A stretch of 64,000 bases of DNA from Hymenolepis diminuta (taxonomy: Eukaryota > Platyhelminthes > Cestoda > Cyclophyllidea > Hymenolepididae). The position numbers and the translations under genes were made by a program. Below, one piece after another: positions 44,201 through 56,200 of this stretch. The DNA is taken from assembly GCA_900708905.1 (NCBI GenBank), contig CAADRB010000041.1, positions 1,188,209 through 1,252,208 on the forward strand, read 5' to 3'. Every line of letters starts with the position of its first letter. Positions within the stretch are counted from its first letter, which is position 1. The notes under the pieces were generated by a model. The model had not been told where the DNA came from. It did no database searches and saw nothing but the letters and a program-made list of their open reading frames with translations.

Positions 44201-47200
44201 ATAACGTCAAATTGCCAGTTTTCCCGAGAAACCTTAATTTAGAAGTCGTACAGGTGTTCCTCTCCTCTTATTAAGACCTGACACCTACGCAGGTCATTTA
44301 TCATTATTTTTCCCTTGCCTGATTCCAGGTGCTGCATCAGGTGATCACTTGGAGGCCACAGCTCCTCGAATCCTAGACGAGAGAGCTCGTGGGGTACTGG
44401 CCCAGTACCTCATTGAACTTCTCTCCTCCTTGGTACTGCCTGAACCCCTGCCCCAGACTATTCGAGATGTGGATGCACGACTAGCTGAAGGTCAACTCTG
44501 TTTCCCCGACAAACTTATGCCCGGTAGAAGCGAGTTGGAGGAATTCCGTACTCTGGCGGAGAAAGGCAAGAAATCCTTCACTGCTTCGCTTGACCTCCCT
44601 GCAGAGAAGATATTTTCGGCCCTGAAGGTGATCTCACTCATTTACCATGATATTAATGATACGATGAAATTCTTTATAATCTATAAAAGAAGTTGACAGA
44701 ATTTGTTTATTATTAATGAGCTAGTAGATGAAATCTGTCAATCTAACTTTGCAGAGAGAAGTTAGAGTGTACGAGTGCTTACAGAAGATAATGTGAGGGT
44801 CGTACGTATTTCGTAAGTTCTGGGAAAATGATTTCAAAGTAAAAATTTCATTTATGGGAGAGTATCTTAAAAGTCTTGAGGATATTATCTCTCGTCATAA
44901 TAGTAATTTCTAAGCCCATTTAGGAAATTACCACTTAATAATCATTTCGCTAGTGAGAAAATATCTCTAAAAACCGGAACTGACTGATGCGCACTGCCAT
45001 TCCGCCTGTTGGGTGTATACTGACGAGCACCGAATCCGTACCCTCTGCAGACGAGCACGTTAACCGCTATATCACCATCATCGATTTGAATTTGGTAAAA
45101 CTGTCCCCTAATTAGGACTGAAATTGAAACAAACGCTTATGTGCTGATGATAGTACGCTCCCAATATGTTGGTTAAATGTTCCAATTTTTTGAAACCGGT
45201 CCCAAATGAAATTGTTTATGTTCTGGAGAGAGAAAAAAGTATTTAAATGCTTTAATGGTTTAATAGGGGGAGAAGATCGTTAAGACTGCAGTCTTTGAAT
45301 AGCAGTTTGTTTTATTGAATTAAATCGGAATGGCCTTAAGTTTATTATTTATTATTCATTAATTCGAATAAACAATTTGATAAATAAACATTATTTTCAA
45401 TATAAAAGGGAAGAAAACATGAAATAAAGTGTTAATACCGTCGAGGGAAAAATATTTAATAATTTGCATACTTTCATTTTCTCCTTGACGGATAGCATCT
45501 GAACACGGGAATTATCAAAATAACCTTGTGAGGGATGAAATGCGGGTTGAATAGGAGCGTATAATAAAGTTGGAGTGTCAAAAATCTAGAAGCATTGATT
45601 TGTTCACTTTCGCGGGAATTTTATTTGAGATTGCGGTATCTAACTCTTAATTTTCACGATATTGATTCCTGGGTATGAGGGTGAGTTCATGTCCGCGATA
45701 TTATGAGCTTGTTAAATAGCTTCATTTAATTAAGTGGTTCCACTTTGATTCATTAATATCTCAGAGCCATGAACAGGTATGCATGATCGGCAAATAAATG
45801 TTAAACGTTGCGGAGTTCTTTTGTGGCACATATTCTCCATTGAATTCGATAGAAATGGAAGTGTTAAGGGCCCAGATTTTCGATAAAGGAATATGGGAAA
45901 ATTTAAAGAACTTATTGTGCACCGGCAACGTTGGTCAACATGTACATCTGCGAAGTCAGAGGTCACTAGATCAATGCCCATCGGTGTACATCCAGTAGGC
46001 AGGTATTCTTAACAACTTTTCTGATGAGCTTGAATATGAACATAGCTACTATATTGTTTCCTCTAATTTTTATTGAAATAGCCGAGATTTATTGTTTTCT
46101 TAAAGTATACCATACACTGTTTAATATCCGAGAGATTATGTTACTTAATTTTTATTACTAATGTAAATAGTTAGAAAGTTATGTAATATGTGTGCTGCAA
46201 TTGCATTGATTTCAAATCGGTTTTTCAATCCTCACTTTTCGTTTTGAATTTATAATACATGGAAATTTTTTCATTGAAGCGGGTTTACAAAGATGTGTTT
46301 AATTAGAAAACTAATAACGGTTTAATAAACTGAAGGTAGACAAAAAGCGAAAGTATTTTAACCAACGCATAAGATTTTCTCGTCTCTTCAGCTCAGCATG
46401 TATCAGCAGTAGTAGCTACTATTCCGCCTACAAACAAATGCGTAATCTTCCAATTAGCCTTTTAAATGCGGTCTGTCGCGTTTTTATATTCATCACTGAA
46501 CGGTCGATTAATCATAGTAATAATCCATGACTTGGTCTGAACTTGTTGGCGGAATGCATCCTTATAAGATCCAAGCTCATAAACATTTGAAGGCCGAGGG
46601 TAAGTGTCTGGAATTTCTTAATGGTAAACCTGAATTCTGATATCCCTCTCTTTGCTAGTCTTAACCAGCGCAGTTAAATAGATTTACTTGGATGATTATC
46701 AAACCCATAATCGTTAAACTGTAAATTGTGCATCTAGGCCCATATTCTAGTACCGTATTTTGTATTTTCACAAAGGAAACCGCCGGTCGATTTAACCATG
46801 CTACTTGTCTCTACATAACTGCGGTGACTGAGAGGGTTATCAGCAATTTCCTGAAGGTCAGATTACGCTCAATTCCATGCTTGAACTTCGAGTCTGAGAT
46901 ACTAATCTTATATTTTACTCCACATCTTTAGTTCGTCATAGACTTTGAAGAGCTTGCACAATTCAAGAGGGTTATCAGTGCCGGTACTATCCAGGTAGGT
47001 ATCATTCTTCTTTTTATTCTTTATATTTCACGAGTATTATATGACATTATATCCTATATAATCTATATTATAATCCTATATAATTAAATAAATTAAATCA
47101 CTTTTGTCTCCCATTAAGTTTGTTTTCTGGGATGGTTAAATGTTGCATTCCTATGCACATTCTGCAACCTGGAGTATAACCTGCAAAGATCGCGTTAACT

Positions 47201-50200
47201 TTATCCCCATCGTTCTCTATTGATTTTGCGATTTTATGTTTTTTTTTGAAATTTACCCTAAATATGCATGGTAACTGAAAGATTTGATTGGAGATTCTCC
47301 TTTGATGCTTTCCACTAATTCAACTATTAACCAGCGTTGTTGCCAGTTCCTATCATGTTCATCTACGAGTTTCAACCTCGTGCCAGATGAGCATGTTATC
47401 ATAGTTCTTCCTCTACTTTTAGACCTTTGTAGACGCAAAGTAATTGGTGAAATTACCGACTGACTGCTTATCCATACGTAGTCGAAAACACCTCTACGTT
47501 CTGTATCACCAGCATGCCCCATTAGTCTTGTAAATATTTAATAGTATCTAAAGTTCTCTTAGGTACTACTTTGCAATGCAACATGCATTAAAGTAGAGGT
47601 TACTAGGAAAGAATAATGGCATTGCTAAGCCCGAGGCCAAGGGAGAAAACGTGTGAGATAAAGGGCCAATTCGCTACGGTGAGTCATATGCAAGAGCGAT
47701 ACGCGGCCCTGTGTATGTGTCATGTGATTTTCGTTCGTCTTTCTCTCGTAGGCACAATGGTGAAAAACTCGATATGATCAGTCGATAGGCGAATTATGCA
47801 TGCCGAATTAATTCTTGACCCAAATCTTATCAGTAGAAAGTACTTCATCACTTAAGGTAGTATGATTCTCGGTTGTTTCTCAATCTATGTAAGACGTTAT
47901 TTGGAATTATTGTTTTTTGCTTTTTCAATTTTGCTGTCATCACGAGGGATTATTCAAAATCATAAAATTTTTCAGTAATGAAACAGCCTGTCAAGCTGCA
48001 GGTCATAATCCTCTCATTACATATGATCCCCCGCGTTAGGTATGTCTCGTATCGAGAAGATAGGCAACGTGCCTAGAATCATACGGCTTCTTTTCTCCCC
48101 CACAAGTAAGACAGAATATAACAGTATGGGATTGCGGGTATATCGTGATGTGCTGCGACTATTTTTACCCTCTCGTCTATATAATGGGAAAATATGCGCA
48201 CGTGATTAAGTAGTAGAAGTGTCATTCTCGCCAGTGTTAGCTGGCTATCTCCTATCTCTTTACCTGTCCAAATTAATCACTGCTACTTTTTCACGAACAA
48301 ATCGCGGGCAGGGGGCCTGGAGAGCGCAGACAGGACGGATAGTAGATGTATCCAGGGCCAGTACATGCCCCTCCCTTTGTGTATGCACACAAGCACATCT
48401 TGTTGCGCGTTTGCTTATTTTAACAGGCGGGGCTCGTTGTTCACCAAATCATTTTAGTATTTAGGCAAGGCTGGGTTCTTTAAATAAACAATTAGCCTCC
48501 ATCTCGTGCCTTGGGGTGGGAATTTTTTCATCGCTGTACTGATTTGTTTACTCCTGTTAAAGGTAATATCTAATCTAAGGTCCCCCCATAGTTGGTCACG
48601 TAGTGATTGTGTGGTTGTCTGAACCATTAGACGGAGTAATAGCTGAATTCATAAGAATTCTATAAAAAGGATTTTTTTTCGAATTGCTGTTCTTTCGTTC
48701 TCGTAACTTGGAGTAAAGTCCACTCACGGACTGTACAGGTAGACAATCAAGCTCCTGCATCATCGCTGAATATAAGCAGCCGTAAGTTATTTTGTAAAGA
48801 AAGAGCAATCGTCGTCGTTCTTTATTTCTTATTGGTCTGATCTACCGTAGTCATATGCCTGATTATTTTATTGACTAAGTTTCGTTTTACATTGCTTTGG
48901 TGGCATCAATTTGTAAGACATAGGTCATGTGTTAGGGATCCTGTTTGCAATTCTAGTCAAATATTTTCGATACGCTCGAAAGAAACTTGCAAGCTTCATC
49001 TTTCGTGTACTGGATTATCGATTAGTTGATTCCCATGCTCACATCTGAATATGTAAGACCACTCATGAAGCAATTATTGGCTAACGTAAATTATCGAATA
49101 ATTGTTTTTGTTGATAATTTTATCTGCAAATTCAATGAAGGTAAATCATGCGATAATTTTATTTATTTTCAAATTCTAATATCAATTGCACCATCAGAAT
49201 TCATGCATTTCGATTCCCGGAGAGTTTCTTGGACTCGAAGTTATCTTCTTAGATTTAATGCTAATGCCTCTAAGATGCCTAAAGTCCACTAAGGATTGAT
49301 TTTTAATGATTATTGACCCCTATTTAACTTATTTCGTTTCTTCATACCAGTTGGTGAAAGTCGATTTGTTATACTAGCGAAGTCAACTCAGTCAATTGCA
49401 GTTGAAACTTTTATAAAGTAGGAACATAAAAAGAAATAGCACGATGCTTTATTTAATATCCCATTTGTATATTCCCTCTAAATTTCTTGAAACATTTGGG
49501 ATCCCATTATAGAACCCGTCACCCTGAGTTCTTGGCAGTCTTTGTATCAATCTGAGTGTGTAATTCTGTAATGGTTCATCAGCGTATTCGCGCTGTAACA
49601 ATTGGTTTTCAAATTTCATAACGTGTCCATAACTGCTCTTTCTTGGGCGTTTAAATGGTAAGAGATCTTTCTATGAAGTTACTCTGCTCACCTTGTATAT
49701 TGACAAGGCTTCAAGATATCCCAGTCTTCCGCACAAATTACGCTTGCATCTCTTCTTGAATGTGATTTTGTTGAATAACAAAAAAAGCCCCAATATTAAA
49801 AGTTTTCAAACTATTAAACTTTAGGAAAAAAATATGTACTACCTATTCGTTTATTTATACCACTGATCAACTTCCGTTTTATTTCCCATTGGCTTTTTTG
49901 CTGCAGACGATGTTCCAAGTCTGTCGTTACAAATTGGAGAAGAAACAACATGACGCAATGACTGCAAATGATCTTCCTCAAGATTACAATAAGTGAGTTT
50001 CTTCGATACTCTACTATTATGTCCCTGCAGTTCTTTAACTCTTTAAAAAGATTTCGCACCAGCGGTGGTATAGTTGTAGCAGGCGTACTAGCTGCTAAAG
50101 TATCTTATCTTCCCCTAGCTCTTCTTTAGGCTATGCATTTTACCATCGCCACAGAACAAGATGGAAAAAGGAGAGAATTTGGGTTGGAGAGCTTTATTTA

Positions 50201-53200
50201 GCAGAAAGAGAAAGGGACTTGTGTGTGAATAGCAAAATGCAGGTTGTGTGGTGCATATAAGTTTACAGAGTCGATCTATAAATAGCTCAGACAAAATAAG
50301 CAGTGTCCTGTTGTTCATTGCTGGTAACTGCCCTAGTGGATTTTATCCAGAATGTGAGTCGTCACAGTAGTAAGTTTGGAATCGTTCTCGCAATCGAGCT
50401 TGATCGAAGTCAAAGGGACCGCTGAAATTAAAGGATTTTATGACAGATAATGTCTAGACAGAAAATTAATACTGTGCTTCGGAGTTAGCTCGCATCACTG
50501 AGGTGAGTGATGAGGTGGGATGGAGAGAAAATTTTAATGGACGTGGTCACTACATAGTTTGACCAAGTTCATTTATTAATGCAAAAAAAAGTTATAAATG
50601 ATAATCGTGGTATAGCATCTGGACACGCAAAATAGCAAGGCGTGAAGGAGAAGGTTGAACAGGATTATGTAATGAACTTAGTACATCAAGAGTTTTATTT
50701 AAAATTGGGAAGCAGTAAGTTGTCCACTTTCTCATAAGGAGTATTATTACTTTTCAATTGACAGATGTTCCACAGTTCAATTTATTATGATTTTAGCTCT
50801 GGTTTCTGGATGTGGTCAAGTTCGCGATATTCAGAACTTTTGACCAGCTGGTCTAATTGAACGACTGGTAATGCAATTCCGGCTATCAATCTCAAAATAT
50901 TCACAAAAATAACAGTAAAGAGGAGAAGATAAGGTTAAAGATGTTAGTACTTTATAAAAGACATCCAATTGTCTCGGAAAAATGGTGTCCTGTACAAGGT
51001 TATTCATTAGTTCGGATAAACAATTTAATAATCAGACGTTATTTTCAATATAAAAAAGGGAAGAAAGCATGAAATAAAATGTTAATATCGTCGAGTGAAA
51101 AATATTTAGTAATTTGCATACTTTCATTTTCTCCTTGACAGTTGGTCATATCACTGGTTCATTTGTGGCATAGCTCAGTGAAATTCGCTTAAGTTCATTC
51201 AATTAAAATAAACAGCTAAATATATTATGATCGAACGTATCGATTGCAGAGTGATAAGAAAGTAAAATTAGAAATTTTTTGTCATGAAATGGATTATTTC
51301 TGAATTGTGAAGAAACCACCACCAAGTGCCATTGCTTATTTAGATCCTTGCTTAAATACCTACAGCAATCACTATCTGAATTCAGTTTTGTATGTCCAAT
51401 AACCATTAAGCAATTTGCATTCCATGTGTCAGCATTCCGAGGTAAGTGCGAGCACACCAATAAGTAATTTTCACAAAATCTCTTGCGTATGTCCTCAGTA
51501 AATGCTACCCATAATAACTGATGTTCAATCTATTTATAGTGCACGCTTCTCGGCTTGGGAGTTTAAGACAACTGCGCTCCCTAAAGTGAGGATTTTACAG
51601 CCCGTTTATTATCTTAACTGATTTAAAATTCAGTAGCAGCTGTCAAGCATACTGTGTCAGGGTTCGATTTTAGATCATATTATTTTCAATGGGAGTATAT
51701 AATCTCTCCTCGGGGGATGTTGGATTAATAATTTCTGAAATGTTTAATCTATTCATGTTATGCTATTTTTACCTTATGTCAGCAATGCGAAAGAAACTTT
51801 ACAAGTTTTAATCGTGAAAAGCGTCTAAATATGGGGAAAAGGAAATGAGTATAATAGGATATGAAACAGGAGGAGGAGGGGGGTCAGGAAGAGAAGTAGG
51901 TGTTGAATCTGGAGTGTCAAGGATTTTACCTTCTTTGAATTCGGCGAGCATTGAGTTATCTCCATTCTCATAAGGAGTATTAATTACTTTGTTTTTTCCT
52001 AAAGTTCAAATTTAGTAATCTAACTCACTGGTTTTTGAGTAATATGTTCACGATATTCGTAGCTTTTTAAGGGGTGATTTAATTTGGTAGTTGATAATGT
52101 CACCTCCATTCATTTTTACTTTCATGCAGTCAAGAGCAGGTGTATGGGACTAGCAACAACTTAACAACATCCCACCTATTCATTCTTTCAATCTATTGCT
52201 CATCAAGGATTATATTGTTTTGCCAGTTTAGTGTATAATCGTAGTCAGATAAATGAGTTCGAAATTAGTAGGTTTAAGTTAAATAATCGATGCGACCCCT
52301 CCTCATCATTGTTAAATGATACTGTTTAAAAAACGGAGCCAGATAGAGATTTTCTTTGTCATTTATTTGCAAAATAAAGGTTAACTGACCCTTTCTCTCA
52401 CTATTGAAACACAAAGACTTTAGTCATCCATGAAGGTTAGCAGTAGGCCAATAAGTTCATATCTTACATCGGTCAGTAATCTCCGGTTTCATTTTCTTAA
52501 TACTGAATATTATTAAACCTACATGGTCCTTAATATTCAGAGTGTACTTTTTAAATCTTATTCAGATGTGTAAAGGAGTTGGTGACATTTGTCTCCACCA
52601 GTCTCGAACAGATGAATTTAATTCTGCGAATATTCCGTGAACCCATCCTCCACTCTGCAGTTCGTTCCTCTTCTGTTGGCTCCAACACTACCTTCAATTC
52701 CAGTACCACCCTCGTCGGCAACGAATCTGACAACGACGAGGCAGTGGTGAGTGAGGTCTTTCGAGTGGCTGTCGACCTCTACAACAATTTCCGTCTCCTC
52801 CTTGACTACCTGGAATCCGACTGCGCCGACGACTTGCCCTTTGTCACACCCGGTAGTCCTCCCCCTCCCACAACCTCTTCAAATGAGGAGCAGGAAAGCA
52901 GGCAACATCAACAGTCACCCGAAGAGTCAACTGAGAATCGACGACTTGTTGGTCGTCTGCTGATTGAATGTGCTGAGGACTTTTCCAATGCCAGCTGTAT
53001 GGACACTCCGGAAATAATGGAGAACTTTTGGAGGCTGGCTGAACATCCGGATGTGCTAGATAGTCTTGCTAAATCTAGTCGACCAATCGTGCATACTGTC
53101 GCGAGGATTAAGGTATACAATCTAACATTAGTCCCCCTTTTCTTGACATATGACTCGCTGCCATAAACTCTATTATTACTATTACCAACAGTAATACAAA

Positions 53201-56200
53201 AAATTTTACAATTGCAATTGTGCGAAGTAACTGAAATCGGTGAACAGAAAGTTCAATGAACGATAAAGAGAAGGGATCGAGAAGATGCTAAGAGCAACGT
53301 TAAACTGTCAGAGTTATAGGTTATTTGATGTTTGGATTCGAGTTGTACAATATTTACCAAATAAGTAGCTCACGTTCCAAAATTCAAATTCCATGATACG
53401 TCCTCCGGATCAGAGCAAATGCTTGTCTACGATTTTCAGTGCTTACTGACTGTTTTTTTTAGAGTCAGTCTTCTCGTTTTATTTTTTTTCTTAAATGGTT
53501 GAGAAGGCAAAATATTCTTATCCGCAGTTTATCAGCTTATAGTTTTTAACAGCGGAGAAGAGATAGATAAAAATAGCAGAGCTCCTTAAGCTGTGTTCAC
53601 TCAAGGTGATTAGATTTAATTTATTTCAGATATCAGTGATTTCCATGCTAACTGCGTTGAAGTTAGAATCTGCGTCCGTTGTTGTTAAATGCCTTTTATT
53701 TCGATTGGGGTTTTCCTTTATATGCCAAAATTAGAACACGCGACAGTATTAGTCCAGACATTCGTATTTAGCTTTTACCACCAATAGGAGGACTCTCCAA
53801 ACATCACGCACTCGCTGAGTTATGAAACATGAATGACTTACTCACCTGGGAGATCCCGTGGCTAAACTTCAGCAAAGAAGAATTCCCCTTTAGATTGCTA
53901 TGAAAAGTCTCTCTAATTCTCTTACCTTAAAATTTCTTTCGATTCATCAAGTACTGATGAAAAATATTAAGGAATCATACAGAAGGTCATTGTTAAAGTA
54001 CATCAATCAAGACGCCAGAGAGGTTTTTGTCTGGACCACTCTATCATGACTGAAACAGCTGACGATGTCGATTCTCTTCTCTAAAAGCTTATATCTCCGT
54101 CTCAAGGAAATCTGAACATAATTTGTGAAGTGAGGCTAGCAACTGTATGCAAATGTTCCCAGAAAAGAAAGCGATCCTTTTGCAATATCGACGGGATCAC
54201 TGTTGCTCAGGCGCAGCGCTAAACAAGGACTTGTGTGACGTATTGGGAACTACGTACAAAAGACTCAGAAGACCCCAGAGGGTCTATTGTGCCAATTACA
54301 CCTTATTAGATAGGCAAACTATGTAAATTTGAGAACAATGGGGAGGTGAATCGTATTCAAGTCACTGTATCTCAAAGGGAATTTATCACGTGTTCGACAC
54401 TGAGAGTCCGGATACCACAATCCTCCATCCTTGATTGACAGATAGAAGACTGAGTTCAGTGTTCAGTTCACAAACTAGATATAGTTATAGGACAAAAAGA
54501 GTTGATTAATTTGCATATTAATAAATGGGTTGGTGGATCCAATTTTAATGTGTCATTTGTGCCTTCTCCATTGCGACGCCCTATTTCAGGTACTTTGCCA
54601 TCATTCTGTCGAATACCACTTCGAAACCTCTTTTTCATCTTCTCTTTGGTTCATCCAATTCACTGATATCAACGAGATGATTACATTATTTTCCTTCGCA
54701 ACCTCTGCAGAGTCTCTCCCCACTTTTCCGTATGTTTGGCATCTACTTTCCTTGAGGTGGTTGTGGCAAATCTTCACTTGTAAAGTTTAATTCTTTCCGT
54801 TTCATACCTACCCAAGGCTTGAAAACCTTAAGCACAAATATTTCATTTTTGTAAGATGAGTTTTCATACATAGGTCTTACAGTTGAGCTCGCATGCTGAC
54901 TTTTGACAAGCAAGAAACTTTCTGTTTATAATCTCTTTACCAGCAAAACGGTTCTGCCATCTGATGTTATGTGACGCAGTGATTGAACATATCGTATAAT
55001 TCGGATTAGTGATAGAATATTGTAGGATTATTAAGATCATGTAGCATGTATTAAGTGTAAATATTGTTAGAGGTAGATGAAAACGGTCAAATATTCTTTG
55101 ATAAGTACTGTACATTTGGTCAAGCCAGGTTTCATTCGAAAATTAGGTTTTGCTGTGTCGCCATTGTAACTTATTTGAAAGTGCGTACAAAAGATCCAGA
55201 AAACCCACGAGAGAGCACGTCAATTTACTTCGTGCAATTTTATATTGTATCACTTACAACTGATTAGATAGGCAAACTAGCCACACTTGAGCACAGGAGG
55301 AGGTCAAGCACACTCAAGTCGCCGTGACTCAAAGGAAGTTTATCGTGTGATCCGACCGTGAGATGCAGCAACTTCCACTACTCAGTTTTCGGCTGATTTA
55401 AGTTTTACGAAGGATGTAGGTACCTCAACGTTGAAAGAGGATTTAATGTTTCTCTTCAAAGCATATCTTGTAAAAAGCAGCAACACATATTCTTATGAGC
55501 TAAGTAATGAAATTGTAAAAATCGAGAATATGGTGTTAAAATTTACCTGATATTTTCTCAAATCATAAACTTACATTTTTGCATCCACTTGTCTAAATAG
55601 TATGATTTAAACCCTCTTTGTGAGCAGCCAGAATTCTTGAAAACAGAACTTGAAAAAAAATGAAAAAGTAGGTATAGAATAGGTAGCCATAAATCGGAAA
55701 AATAACGCAAAAAAGCCATAAATAAAGGAGCATGTCAATCGTTTTACCATCGAAATCTAATGGAAGGTACATGCTGTTCTCTCTCCTCACCTCCATCTAT
55801 TTAGTTGTTTTGGTTCATGAGGCCACTAGGCCCCAATCTGAATTGATTCAAAAACGAAATTGACTTGAATAGTGCCTATAAGTCCATTTTTTCTCATCTG
55901 TCCTTTTTCATCTTATAGCCGGCAGCGTCAGACCTGATGGAGCCACGTTTATATTGCCTCCACTCTCTCTACTGCCCCTCTTGTCGAGCTTGGGACCAAA
56001 AAGAGAGTTCCACAAAAGGCGTGAATTTTCCCACCTATAACTGTAACTCGGTTGTAAACTGTTTCCGCTACCTTCTACCCCGTCTCCTACTCCTCCCAAT
56101 ATTTCAGTTCTTTCAATTTTATCGTCTTGCGAATGTACGTTTAGTGTTATTTCTAGTTGGTCTGATAGTAACTGTGTTTCGGATGTTACAGATGCTTTTT

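Larger units (their letters stand above)
44628..46775 (+). other. Sos intron 2 (2148 nt)
   Basis: Contains a reverse SINE (44.99 kb), repeat P copy 1 (45.36 kb), repeat E copy 1 (45.49 kb) and a partial SINE (45.9 kb). No exon recognised. Confidence 0.6.
49993..52565 (+). other. Sos intron 5 (2573 nt)
   Basis: Contains a SINE head at 50060-50102 (GCGGTGGTATAGTTGTAGCA), repeat E copies at 50.6 and 51.85 kb and repeat P copy 2 at 51.0 kb. No exon recognised. Confidence 0.6.
53113..55918 (+). other. Sos intron 6 (2806 nt)
   Basis: Contains repeat D copy 3 (53.24 kb) and two repeat F copies (54.18 and 55.14 kb). No exon recognised. Confidence 0.6.

Noticed and set aside
45798..45998. Overlapping ORFs on both strands between repeat E and a SINE fragment
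   Set aside because: Short, partly within SINE sequence, no domain.
46500..46605. Possible Sos exon (LVGGMHPYKIQAHKHLKAE) with a GTAAGT donor
   Set aside because: No polypyrimidine tract or acceptor precedes it, and exons 2 and 3 already join in phase 0 with direct similarity to Sos across the junction.
46738..46775. Longer Sos exon 3 starting at CATCTAG or CATATTCTAG
   Set aside because: Those acceptors put the exon in the wrong phase; the CACAAAG acceptor at 46775 gives phase 0 and the expected EVLG-like start.
47253..47522. Minus-strand ORF of 89 residues in Sos intron 4
   Set aside because: No known domain, no splice context, and no repeat match; length is unremarkable for intron sequence.
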